38,312 nt of DNA, from assembly GCA_016929595.1 (NCBI GenBank), contig JAFGIN010000184.1, forward strand, positions 1 to 38,312, given 5' to 3'. This document shows positions 9,329 to 17,647 of the stretch, piece by piece (position 1 is the stretch's first letter; each line of letters opens with the position of its first letter). This DNA is from Chitinispirillaceae bacterium (GTDB lineage: Bacteria; Fibrobacterota; Chitinivibrionia; Chitinivibrionales; Chitinispirillaceae). The translations under genes were made by a program, and so were the position numbers. A model generated the notes under the pieces. That model searched no databases. It saw nothing but the letters and a program-made list of their open reading frames with translations, and was not told the origin of the DNA.

Positions 9329-10201
9329 TTAGAGTGTATATTCCGGCAAATTCCAGGTTTTTCCAGTGAACATAGCCTTCAGTCTTCGTGAGAAGGATGA
9401 CTTACGTTCCCACATCAGTTTTGGCAGATGGAGGCGAATAGGATTAATATTCTCAATATTCCGAAGCAATTCGGATAGCCCCGTATCTTTGTATTTTTGT
9501 AAATAGTTTGATAATACCTGTCTGAATTCTTTAAAATTCCAGTAATGATACACAGCCGGTTCGATTGGAATGACAGCACCATGCATTGACATAACATAAG
9601 AAAATGCCAGCTGCTCGACAGTATGCAGTGGACAGTACCTGAACAGTGTATCGCTAATGTGAAGTACCTTTTCTATAATATCGCTATCCCTTGTATTGAA
9701 TCCGATTGCACCTGCATTCCAGAATTCAAAGTTGGTGTCAAGCTGCACATTCGGGAGCTGAAGGAATGCTTTCCGATATTTCTTAACATGTTTACCTTTA
9801 TGATTAGAAAAATGATATTCTCTCAAATGCATGATCATTTTGCCATTTTGCAGCACCTCGAAATATTCACTAAGGCTGTTATGAATATACGTATCAGTAT
9901 CCAGATAGATCATATTACCGGAAAAACGCGCAACTGCATCCTGTAACATTTTAATTTTTATTCTGTGAACAAAATTAAATTCACCAGCCCATTCTGTTAT
10001 CGTTGGCTTATCTAAAGGAACATACATTATTCTGGTGCAATCAGAAAGATAGCGTTTGAAATATGCTGCATCATCTGTGTACAGAACAACTTTTGTCAAA
10101 CTTTCAGGATCGGCATGTATAAAAGACAATATTGAAAACAATGCTTCTTCATAAATTTTTTCTGATGTATGTGCCTGATAGATTAAAATGTTATTTTCCA
10201 A
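9329..10201 (-). CDS. GT-A fold glycosyltransferase-like protein
   Basis: About 290 residues. The frame opens at a GTG at 10228, but AGGAG lies 5 bases before the TTG at 10201, so I prefer TTG (9 codons shorter). The sequence begins with a Rossmann-like strand (NNILIYQAH), has the DxD motif in MIYLDTDTYI (Asp101 and Asp103 from the TTG start), and FWNAGAIGFNTRD at about residues 160-172. This is the pattern of GT-A enzymes related to family GT8, in which the DxD binds the metal and nucleotide sugar. There is no signal peptide, so a cytoplasmic role in glycan or LPS decoration is likely. The acceptor and donor cannot be told. It lies in the same direction as, and 64 bases after, a fabI relic, so it has no obvious functional partner. 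Confidence 0.65.
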   Translation of the reverse strand: MENNILIYQAHTSEKIYEEALFSILSFIHADPESLTKVVLYTDDAAYFKRYLSDCTRIMYVPLDKPTITEWAGEFNFVHRIKIKMLQDAVARFSGNMIYLDTDTYIHNSLSEYFEVLQNGKMIMHLREYHFSNHKGKHVKKYRKAFLQLPNVQLDTNFEFWNAGAIGFNTRDSDIIEKVLHISDTLFRYCPLHTVEQLAFSYVMSMHGAVIPIEPAVYHYWNFKEFRQVLSNYLQKYKDTGLSELLRNIENINPIRLHLPKLMWERKSSFSRRLKAMFTGKTWNLPEYTL

Positions 10202-10265
10202 TGGTACTCCTGGATTTTTATGTTTCACGATTTAACTGTATGAATACACTTTTCAGTTTCTTCAT

Positions 10266-10529
10266 CTAAACGGACCGGATCACTGCACCATACAGATGTC
10301 CAAATGAACGGGTGATCGATTCCAGCACCGCTTTGGTATCAGCCATATCACCGTATCCTGCCATTGTGCGCTCATGTACTTCTCCCATTCGAAGTGCTAC
10401 TGGAGCATTCGTGAGCACTATATCAGCACCTTCTTCATCGCAACATTCTGCCACTTTCCATGCAATTGAATTTTCGTTAAGTGCACCGAAAATAACACTC
10501 TTTTTTCCTCGCAATAGATTGTAATTCAT
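10266..10529 (-). pseudogene. fabI: Truncated enoyl-ACP reductase (fabI) relic
   Basis: The first ~50 residues read cleanly as the N-terminus of FabI: NLLRGKKSVIFGALNENSIA, then VLTNAPVALRMGEV. This is the nucleotide-binding segment of the enzyme that performs the last reduction in fatty-acid elongation. After that the similarity collapses. About 35 more residues (ADTKAVLESITRSFGHLYGA) loosely resemble the later ADATS...LGG region, followed by a stop at residue 88. Intact FabI is about 260 residues, so the catalytic Tyr-x6-Lys part is absent. No good SD precedes the ATG. I read it as a leftover of an internally deleted or recombined copy; the cell presumably has an intact gene elsewhere. Confidence 0.75.
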
Positions 10530-10875
10530 ATCACGGTTTCTTCTGTTAAAGATGTTTTGATCACGAATTCATTTTGAGGTTTATAAAATAAACAGGTTTA
10601 AGACCTGAAAGAACTAATTTTTTATAAAACAAAAAATAATGTTAAAAAAGCAGAGTTAAACATGAATTCCAATCATTATGAAATTACAGTGTTAAAAGTA
10701 TCATACAATAACACTTGAAATAAGTGGCAGCTTTCGGGCGTTGTAATTCTGAATGTTTGTATCTATTTTCCTTTTTCTTACAAAGTGTCGAGGTGGGTTT
10801 CTGATGTAGTTGAAATTCTCCTGCTTTGATAGTACTGTAATACATTCTAATAAAATTTGATAATTAAAGGTAGTT
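10530..10875. other. Divergent intergenic region
   Basis: About 350 AT-rich bases between the fabI relic and the flavoprotein gene. It must hold promoters for both directions. I see no convincing repeat, RNA or operator. Confidence 0.4.
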
Positions 10876-12462
10876 TTGAATTTGCAGCAAAAAAAAGAAT
10901 TTGATGTTATTGTTATAGGCTCAGGAATAAGTGCACTCACTACCGCAAGTCTTTTAGCGAGGGTAAATAAAAAAAAAGTTCTGATTCTCGAACAACATTC
11001 AAGAGTCGGTGGCTATACCCATGTGTTTTCACGAAAAGGGTATACCTGGAGTGTTGGATTTCATTACATCGGTGATATTTTTAATGGAAAGCTTGCCGGA
11101 AAGGTTTTGAAATGCATCACTGATGGAAAACTGTCCTGGCACAAGACACCGGAACCCTTCGAATCGTTCATCTATCCTGATTTTACATTTAATATGTATG
11201 GTGACGAGAAAAAATTCAAAAACGATCTTATTACAATGTTTCCGGAAGAAAAAAAAGCAATTCAAACGTATCTCAAAGATATTAAAAAAGTTACGATTTG
11301 GTTTGCATTATATTATCTGAGCCGATTCATGCCGGCTGTAATAACTTTACCTATGAAATTTATCGGCAAATTTTATGATAAACTGGCCTTAATGCATACC
11401 GATCATTATCTGGAAAGAAGATTCAGAAGTGAAAAGCTGCGTTCGATTATAGTTTCCCAGTGGGGTAACTACGGTCTTCCACCTTCACAAAGTGCGTTCT
11501 TGATTCATGGATTGATTGCAAAGCATTTCATGAAAGGAGGGTATCATCCTGATGGCGGATCTGAAGAGTTGGCGAAGTGTATTGTGCCGGAAATTCTTAA
11601 TAATGGCGGGAAAATACAGCTTAACAGTACTGTTACTAAAATTATTGTTGAAAAAGGACGGGCAACAGGGGTAACGGTTTCCTTAAAGGAGAAAGGTGAG
11701 TTCGTATCCAGGGACTATTATGCTCCGGTAATCGTTTCAAGTGCCGGTACATTCAATACTTTTACCAGATTGGTACCACAGGAATGCAATCTTTCTGTTA
11801 CAGAGAAGTGCATTGAAATAAATAAACCATCAGTATGTGTTGCCCTGTATCTTGGTCTCAAAGGTAACATACGTTCATCAGGATTTACCGGAGCCAACTG
11901 TTGGATTTTTGATTCGACTGACCATGAAAAGTGTTTTCTTAATTCCCAATTGATAGATGGAAAACCCTCATTCAGTTTTGTCTCTTTTGCTCCGCCCGAA
12001 AAAGAAAGCGGGAAGGTTACTACTGCAACCATTATTGCTTTAACCAGTTATCCCTCATTCAAAAACTGGAGTGATCAGGCAACAGGAAAACGCGATGATG
12101 ATTATTACAGACTTAAAGATAAAATTGCCTCCGGTCTGATAGAATTAGTAAATAAACATTATCCAGATTTCTCTTCAATGATCAGTTATAGTGAACTTGC
12201 TACTCCACTATCAGCTGAGGCGTTTACTATCAGTTCCGAGGGAGCCATGTATGGTTTACCGGCAACACCAGAACGGTACCGTCAAAAATGGCTCTCTGTT
12301 AAAACTCCAATTAAAGGGTTGTATTTGACCGGTGCAGATATCAGTTCGCTTGGTATCGTTTCCGCAATGATGTCGGGGGTTGCTACTGCATCATTTTTAA
12401 ATGGATGGGCGGGATTCTTTAAAATAGTCAGGTATGTGCGAAAAAAATGCAAAAGTAAGTAA
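10876..12462 (+). CDS. FAD-dependent oxidoreductase of the RetSat/CrtI (phytoene desaturase-like) family
   Basis: A 528-residue flavoprotein. The N-terminus has the dinucleotide-binding fold: a beta strand, GSGISALTTASLLAR (residues 15-29), then VLILEQHSRVGGYTHVFSRK, the E-x-x-x-x-x-G-G motif. GFHYIGDIF and the C-terminal block LYLTGADISSLGIVSAMMSG (second FAD contact) match all-trans-retinol saturase, prolycopene isomerase and CrtI-type enzymes. Relatives saturate, desaturate or isomerise polyene or isoprenoid chains. No carotenoid gene lies nearby, so the substrate is open. The start is a TTG at 10876 with AAAGG about 6 bases ahead. A hydrophobic stretch at about residues 145-165 suggests membrane association. 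It is a stand-alone gene. Confidence 0.8.
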   Translation: MNLQQKKEFDVIVIGSGISALTTASLLARVNKKKVLILEQHSRVGGYTHVFSRKGYTWSVGFHYIGDIFNGKLAGKVLKCITDGKLSWHKTPEPFESFIYPDFTFNMYGDEKKFKNDLITMFPEEKKAIQTYLKDIKKVTIWFALYYLSRFMPAVITLPMKFIGKFYDKLALMHTDHYLERRFRSEKLRSIIVSQWGNYGLPPSQSAFLIHGLIAKHFMKGGYHPDGGSEELAKCIVPEILNNGGKIQLNSTVTKIIVEKGRATGVTVSLKEKGEFVSRDYYAPVIVSSAGTFNTFTRLVPQECNLSVTEKCIEINKPSVCVALYLGLKGNIRSSGFTGANCWIFDSTDHEKCFLNSQLIDGKPSFSFVSFAPPEKESGKVTTATIIALTSYPSFKNWSDQATGKRDDDYYRLKDKIASGLIELVNKHYPDFSSMISYSELATPLSAEAFTISSEGAMYGLPATPERYRQKWLSVKTPIKGLYLTGADISSLGIVSAMMSGVATASFLNGWAGFFKIVRYVRKKCKSK

Positions 12463-12839
12463 TCGGCATAGTTGCATTTCATTTAAAAAAATCTTGCGAC
12501 ACTAAAATACATAAAATAAAAACGAAAAATCTGAAGAACAACCTCGTTAATTAAGCAAATGCAAAGAATTGGAATAGCTCAATCTTTCAGGAAATGCGCT
12601 CACTGAACTCCCCGTTATCTTTGAACAACTGCCAGTTTGATATGGTGTGTTGTTGATCCGTTTTAGTGCTGCTGTTCCATCATTACATGTCTTAAAAGAA
12701 CCTGCTGTTGAACAACTCTTCAACATTTTCAGAATTGATAATCCCCCAAAATAGGAATATTTCGCTGAAAAAGCAATCTGGGGAGGTATATTATTAAAGA
12801 GTCGATTGACCTTTGTTTTATATCTAAGGATTATTAAAA
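12463..12839. other. Intergenic region with one doubtful 59-codon frame
   Basis: About 375 bases. On the minus strand an ATG at 12726 opens a 59-codon frame ending at 12547. It has several Cys and Gly-Ser runs (TAGSFKTC, TGSCSKITGS) but no SD and no family I know. It may be the remnant of a secreted protein. The end of the region carries AAGGA ahead of the next gene. Confidence 0.3.
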
Positions 12840-14405
12840 ATGAGGAAATTTGTAGCTTTTTTTCTATTCCTATTGGCTATATCACCATCCATTTCAGCGC
12901 AGAAAACAGTATACATCCCAGGTTCTATTAAAAGCATGAATCTGAACAGTTCTTCCAGTAAGTATTGTTATGCCAGAAGTAAGGAATCGGACAATGTTGT
13001 GGTATTCTGGGAGGCTGGATTTGGAAGTGATCCATCTACCGCATCCGGCGATTATCGTGTGAACATGGCGACACTTCTGAGTGTAGCAGAAAAAGCATAT
13101 ACAGTATATCTGGACACTTTGAAGTTTGCCAGCAAAGGTTCTTCAGTTACCGATAACTACAAACTGATGATTTTTTTACTCTATACAACAGAATGGACCG
13201 CAAATGGTTCCGGAGAGGATGAAAAAGTCGGTTCTTTACGGGTGAATCCTGCTGCTGCAAATATAGGAAATGTTGTAGCGCATGAAATTGGGCATTGCTT
13301 CCAATATATAACCGGGTGCGATACTAAAGGCGGGTATCGGTATGGTCTTGGCGATAATGGTCAGGGGGGCAACGGGTTCTGGGAGCAGTGTGCGCAATGG
13401 ATGGCATTTAAGGTGTATCCGGGACAGCAGTTCAAGGAAAACGATTTCAAAGTATACCTGAACACGCATCATAAGCATATTCTTCATGAAACTCCACGAT
13501 ATGCCAGTTTTTTCATTCAGGATTACTGGACATACAAGTATGACATTACTTTTACAGGAAAATTATGGAGAGAATCACGAAGCCCTGAAGATCCCGTCGA
13601 AACCTATAAAAGGCTTAATTCATTAACTCAGGCTCAATTCAATGATGAAATGTATGAGCAGGGGGCGCATCTGACAACATGGGATCTGCCCGATATTAAA
13701 TCCTATGGAGTAAAATATATTGACAGCAGGGCACAGCCGAAAATGAATCTTACATCAGATAATTTCTGGCTTATCGATAAAACAGTATGCCTTGAAAACT
13801 ATGGTTACAACTGTATTAAATTGGTTGCTCCATCAAAAGCGGCAAATGTCACGGTTTTGTTCAAAGGAAAAGCCGGAGCGAGTGGTTTCAGAGTATTGAA
13901 TACCAATAAAGGGGGGTGGCGATTCGGGTTTGTGGCCCTTCTGGCTGATGGCACAAGAAAATACAGTGAAATGAAAGCTGCCAATGTAATAAATGGAACC
14001 AATCCTGATGAATCCCTTACGTTCAGTTGTCCGGATAATTGTTCCAAATTGTGGCTGGTTGTTTCGGGAGCACCTCAGGAGCACTGGAAACATGAATGGG
14101 ATGATAAGGATGATAATGATGAACAATGGCCATATCAGGTACAGTTTAAAAACACCAATCTTCTCGGTCAAAAAGTAGCTATCGTAGCATCTGGAATGAA
14201 AAATGGCCTGTTCATGCAAAGACACGAAATCACCAGAACAGCTATTTACCTTCCAGCATATGTCAACTGGAAGATCTTCGATCTGGCTGGAAAAATGGTT
14301 ACATCCGGCAATAGCAATACGATAGATATCAGAAATCTGCAATGCGGTGGCTATGTGCTGAACTATTCCGATATACATTTGAAAATCATGAAAAACAAGG
14401 AGTAG
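12840..14405 (+). CDS. Secreted zinc metalloprotease-like protein (DUF6055-type)
   Basis: A 521-residue secreted protein with a signal peptide (residues 1-20, ending SISA). The first domain opens with NVVVFWEAGFGSDPS (residues 52-66), the opening of what I know as DUF6055-type proteins. His148-Glu149-x-x-His152 in VVAHEIGHCFQY is a zinc-protease motif. A downstream NGFWEQCAQWMAFK supplies Glu residues that could be the third ligand, as in gluzincin-like peptidases. The middle part is beta-rich. The tail (VNWKIFDLAGKMVTSG, LQCGGYVLNY) is a FlgD/T9SS-like sorting domain. A surface or secreted hydrolase is the likely role; its substrate is unknown. AAGGA precedes the ATG by 9 bases. Confidence 0.72.
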   Translation: MRKFVAFFLFLLAISPSISAQKTVYIPGSIKSMNLNSSSSKYCYARSKESDNVVVFWEAGFGSDPSTASGDYRVNMATLLSVAEKAYTVYLDTLKFASKGSSVTDNYKLMIFLLYTTEWTANGSGEDEKVGSLRVNPAAANIGNVVAHEIGHCFQYITGCDTKGGYRYGLGDNGQGGNGFWEQCAQWMAFKVYPGQQFKENDFKVYLNTHHKHILHETPRYASFFIQDYWTYKYDITFTGKLWRESRSPEDPVETYKRLNSLTQAQFNDEMYEQGAHLTTWDLPDIKSYGVKYIDSRAQPKMNLTSDNFWLIDKTVCLENYGYNCIKLVAPSKAANVTVLFKGKAGASGFRVLNTNKGGWRFGFVALLADGTRKYSEMKAANVINGTNPDESLTFSCPDNCSKLWLVVSGAPQEHWKHEWDDKDDNDEQWPYQVQFKNTNLLGQKVAIVASGMKNGLFMQRHEITRTAIYLPAYVNWKIFDLAGKMVTSGNSNTIDIRNLQCGGYVLNYSDIHLKIMKNKE

Positions 14406-14481
14406 CGGTTATTTTCTGTTGAAAAATCGTGTGTATAGATTTTACAATTAAATTCAGGCTGCAAACTTCTAACAGTCGAGA

Positions 14482-15471
14482 ATGAAAATGAAGTATGATT
14501 TGAAACACACAATTTTTTCAATACTTGTTATAAGCTCCTCAGCCTCTTCTTTACCTGTGCTGGATGCTTCTGTACAGAATCTGTTCAATCAAACTAATGC
14601 CTCTATTGAAATGCTGAAAAAAAAGGCCAGTGCTGATTGTGCTTTTAAGGAATTTACCTCTTTGAGTGATTCAATAGTAAAAAAACATAAAACGTTACAT
14701 TCTATTGTTGTTTCCGATACTGAAGGGAGGGTTCTTTATGAGGCATCACACACGGAAACTAAATCGTTAGCCGGTGTAAATATCAGTAAGAACCGATGGT
14801 TTTTAAATGCTCTTCAGGGTAAAAGCATGGTTTATGAGGAAATTGTAAAAATCGAGAATAAAAAAGTGCTTCTGAAGAGTTGGGTTTCCTCCGGATTAAA
14901 AGATGATCATGGTCCGTTTCTGATTGCGGTTCTGATCGATCTTGAGGAGATACTGGCTGCGATCAGTAGAAATACAACCGCTCCATCAGCCCTGTTGTAC
15001 AACGGGCAGATCGTTTATGAAAGTGACTGGATAAGCGGTACGGATAATGTAATTGATTTACCAGAATTTAGCGGGATAAAAATCGCAGTTGCAAAAGGTG
15101 GTGAATTGAATACCTCTGTGGAACCGATACATGTATCTGCAAATGAAAGAACTTTTTTACTGGTAATTACGGTCCTATCGGTTCTTGTTGGTATGGCGGG
15201 GGTTGTATCATATTTAATAAATCAAAAAACAGTTGCCAGAATGAAAGATGTCGCCTGGATCAAAATGGAAGAGGAACAACTTTCGGATAAAGAGAAAGAA
15301 AAAATCCATAATCTTGCAGTTTCACACATTTATTGTGAAATAAAAAGACAGGTGGAGACTCATGAACTGGAAGATATTACAAAGAAGGTTCGGGGAGAGA
15401 TTGAAGAATCAATTCGCAATAGATCTATTCAGAAGGGCGCTGAGATAGTTCCAGAGCTGACTTCTGTGTAG
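14482..15471 (+). CDS. Membrane sensor with extracytoplasmic Cache-like domain and coiled-coil tail
   Basis: A 329-residue protein. A hydrophobic N-terminus (residues 9-24) and one strong transmembrane helix (about residues 216-238, TFLLVITVLSVLVGMAGVVS) bracket a domain of about 190 residues. That domain contains LHSIVVSDTEGRVLYEASH, SKNRWFLNALQGKSMVYEEI and FLIAVLIDLEEIL, the arrangement of PDC/Cache sensors such as chemoreceptors use. The cytoplasmic part is a charged helical stretch, but it lacks the MCP hairpin, HAMP, kinase or cyclase domain, so it probably signals through a partner protein or is a structural relic of a receptor. Two ATGs (14482, 14488) are possible, and the SD is weak. 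Confidence 0.6.
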   Translation: MKMKYDLKHTIFSILVISSSASSLPVLDASVQNLFNQTNASIEMLKKKASADCAFKEFTSLSDSIVKKHKTLHSIVVSDTEGRVLYEASHTETKSLAGVNISKNRWFLNALQGKSMVYEEIVKIENKKVLLKSWVSSGLKDDHGPFLIAVLIDLEEILAAISRNTTAPSALLYNGQIVYESDWISGTDNVIDLPEFSGIKIAVAKGGELNTSVEPIHVSANERTFLLVITVLSVLVGMAGVVSYLINQKTVARMKDVAWIKMEEEQLSDKEKEKIHNLAVSHIYCEIKRQVETHELEDITKKVRGEIEESIRNRSIQKGAEIVPELTSV

Positions 15472-15559
15472 GGTCACCATTAGCTCTTGCCCTGGCGCAT
15501 TGCATTTGATTCGCGAAATCCGCTCTTATTTCCTTTGCTTCTGAACCGAACCATGTTTT

Positions 15560-15748
15560 CTATTTTGCAGTGATCTTCAGTTTTGGAGAAAAATCAAAAT
15601 TTCCCGGTCTAACACGATGTTTTGCGACGTCATTATCGGTACCGGTGTTGCCTTTACGAATCCAAATTAATTCAGGATCATCTTTATATTTCCATTTAAC
15701 ACACAGTACATAATTGTCATTTCTATCACAAAAATTACGATTTCTCAT
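15560..15748 (-). CDS. Small hypothetical protein, doubtful
   Basis: A 62-residue frame with a protein-like composition (NYVLCVKWKYKDDPELIWIR, then a Lys/Arg/Asn-rich tail). I recognise no family. Its ATG lies inside a tandem 13-base repeat that offers three ATGs, each in a different frame, and no SD is visible. It could be a fragment of a larger lost gene. Confidence 0.3.
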   Translation of the reverse strand: MRNRNFCDRNDNYVLCVKWKYKDDPELIWIRKGNTGTDNDVAKHRVRPGNFDFSPKLKITAK

Positions 15749-15774
15749 ACTGATTTCTCATACTGATTTCTCAT
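15739..15774. repeat. 13-bp tandem repeat, 2.8 copies
   Basis: GATTTCTCATACT repeats at 15739-15751 and 15752-15764, with a partial copy to 15774. Each copy contributes ATGAGAAATC on the minus strand, so a change in copy number would change which start codon is joined to the small frame at 15560-15748. Confidence 0.8.
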
Positions 15775-15974
15775 TATTACATATAACCTACTTTTATCTT
15801 TACTACATGGTTAGTTTGTAGTATTTTCTCATATTGGATCTTTATGTGTGAAGTTTTTTCCGGATTTTGGAATGGAGCATAGTATAAAACCGATAATATT
15901 CAAATTTTATACTATATTATTATATACGAAATAATTAACGAATTCTGAACTCCATCAAAAAAGGATTATGTGGA

Positions 15975-16967
15975 ATGTTATCATTAAAGGAAAATGTAGT
16001 TGAGACGCTTAAAAATGGAAACCCGGATTCGTTTGTTAATGGATGGGAGCCGTTTCCCCAGGTGTGGGATCCGGTATTTTTTTATATGTTTCCGGTTGCA
16101 CCGGGGCTTACTGCAGTCAATCCCTGGGGTACGACAATTCATTGGGGGGTTAATGAACCCGGTGTTATGCCCATTATTAATGAAGAAAACAAGGTCTGTC
16201 CCGATATAACAGAATGGCGAAAGTATTGTAAAGCTCCCGATATCGAAAATATTTCTTTAGACTGGAGTGAGGCAAAGAGTGCTGCAGAAAAAATCAGAGC
16301 TGAAAATAAATTTGTCATGTGCTGGAATGTTACAGGTGTCTTTGAATCATTACATTTTCTAATGGGCTTTGAAGACACACTTTGCAATTTCCTGATTCAG
16401 CCCGATGCAATGCATGATTTAATTGCATACATCACCGATTTTAAAATAAAACAGATCCGGCTTCTTATCGAAAATTTGTCCTGTGATATGATCATGTTCC
16501 ATGATGACTGGGGTTCGAAGTACAGTTTGTTTATGGATCCCGATACCTGGCGTGAGTTTTTCAAGGAGCCATACAGGAAAATTTACGGTTTGATGAAAGA
16601 GCACGGTGTTATTACAATGCATCATGCGGACAGTTATTGTCAGCCGATAGTTGTTGATATGGTTGATGTGGGAATCGATATATGGCAAGGTGTGCTTCCA
16701 TCAAATGACATTCAGCAAATCAAAAAAGATACTGGTGGCAAACTGACTCTTATGGGTGGCATTGATGCACACCTCGTAGACTGTGAAAACTGGGACGAAG
16801 CTGTTGTTCGTGGCGAAGTCGCCCGGGCTTGTCGCGAGTATCACGACGGCGGCTGTTTCATTCCATGCCTGACTTATGGTGGAGAGCTCTGTATTTACCC
16901 TGGCGTTAAAGAAATCATAATGGATGAGGTCAGAAATCAGAATCAGATCTATTTCTCGGGTAGCTGA
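15975..16967 (+). CDS. Uroporphyrinogen decarboxylase (URO-D) fold protein
   Basis: A 330-residue, soluble TIM-barrel protein of the URO-D/MtaA/CmuA superfamily. Supporting blocks are MIMFHDDWGSKYSLFMDPD (residues about 175-194), VITMHHADSYCQPIV (about 213-227) and GGKLTLMGGIDAHLVD (about 253-268). In the true heme enzyme an Arg-rich N-terminal loop binds the tetrapyrrole; here the N-terminus (DSFVNGWEPFPQVWDP) lacks it. It therefore looks like one of the divergent methyltransferase-like or unknown-function members found in anaerobes rather than HemE. In such proteins the His and Cys residues bind zinc for methyl transfer to thiol cofactors. No corrinoid protein gene is adjacent. AAAGGA lies about 9 bases before the ATG. 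Confidence 0.75.
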   Translation: MLSLKENVVETLKNGNPDSFVNGWEPFPQVWDPVFFYMFPVAPGLTAVNPWGTTIHWGVNEPGVMPIINEENKVCPDITEWRKYCKAPDIENISLDWSEAKSAAEKIRAENKFVMCWNVTGVFESLHFLMGFEDTLCNFLIQPDAMHDLIAYITDFKIKQIRLLIENLSCDMIMFHDDWGSKYSLFMDPDTWREFFKEPYRKIYGLMKEHGVITMHHADSYCQPIVVDMVDVGIDIWQGVLPSNDIQQIKKDTGGKLTLMGGIDAHLVDCENWDEAVVRGEVARACREYHDGGCFIPCLTYGGELCIYPGVKEIIMDEVRNQNQIYFSGS

Positions 16968-17647
16968 TAATTGCGATATTTTTGTCCCAGAGTGTTATCA
17001 ATGATTGTGAATATACATGCTCAGGAGTGCTCAAGGGGGGCTGTTACTCATTCTGTCCGGAATTACTTCAAAAACTAATCAGTCACCTGAATAATTTGAA
17101 TAATTTCAGGAATGTTCTCCATATTTACAATGTAATTTAAAGTTGTAAATCTATTATAGATTAAGTTCTTTAATGACATCTTCTAATCCAGCGATTTCCC
17201 TAAGTATTTTATAAACTATTTGTTGAACAGTTTGAAAACAGTGGTCAGGACAAAAAGATAACCGCGTTTTGTAAGCTATTACATCGGCAATTAAATAGTA
17301 CCCGTTCAACACTTAAGGGTGGCCTGTTCTTAAGGACAGGATACAAAATTATAAGCTTTAGCGAGATTATAGTGAGTAATATTTAATTGCCCGAATAATA
17401 TTCCGGGTGAAAGGAGCCATCTTTTAGGATATTTTATTGAGAGAGACAGGATATCAAGTACCAATTGTTTATATAAAATAATAATTGCTTGTATTTATTT
17501 AAGATTAAATGTATTTATAAATAGGTAATTACAGTTATTTTACTTCAAGCAAATTATATGCCAAAAGGTAAAGTGGTATTGTTCTGTTAACAGTATTTTA
17601 TTCTGTAGAATTCCTCTATGTAAAACTCACATGCAGGGGCTTACTTA
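16968..17647. other. Long intergenic region before the sigma-54 activator
   Basis: About 680 bases without a gene. CCTGTTCTTAAGGACAGG (17323-17340) is a palindrome with one mismatch and may be an operator or a terminator stem. I searched for a -24/-12 element and for the GGAC-N17-GTCC repeat seen further on, and found neither, so the activator itself does not appear to be in its own regulon. The rest is AT-rich with nothing recognisable. Confidence 0.4.

Larger units (their letters stand above)
15472..15974. other. Intergenic region with short tandem repeat and a small minus-strand frame
   Basis: About 500 bases. It holds a 62-codon minus-strand frame and a 13-base tandem repeat, each listed separately. 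The right half is very AT-rich and must contain the promoter of the URO-D-like gene; no clear boxes stand out. Confidence 0.4.

Noticed and set aside
12547..12726. Minus-strand 59-codon frame with Cys and Gly-Ser runs
   Set aside because: It reads somewhat protein-like, but it has no SD and no family; kept only as a note in the intergenic entry.
17323..17340. Palindrome before the activator gene as a fifth activator site
   Set aside because: The half-sites are GTTC and GGAC in the wrong order and spacing, and no -24/-12 element follows.
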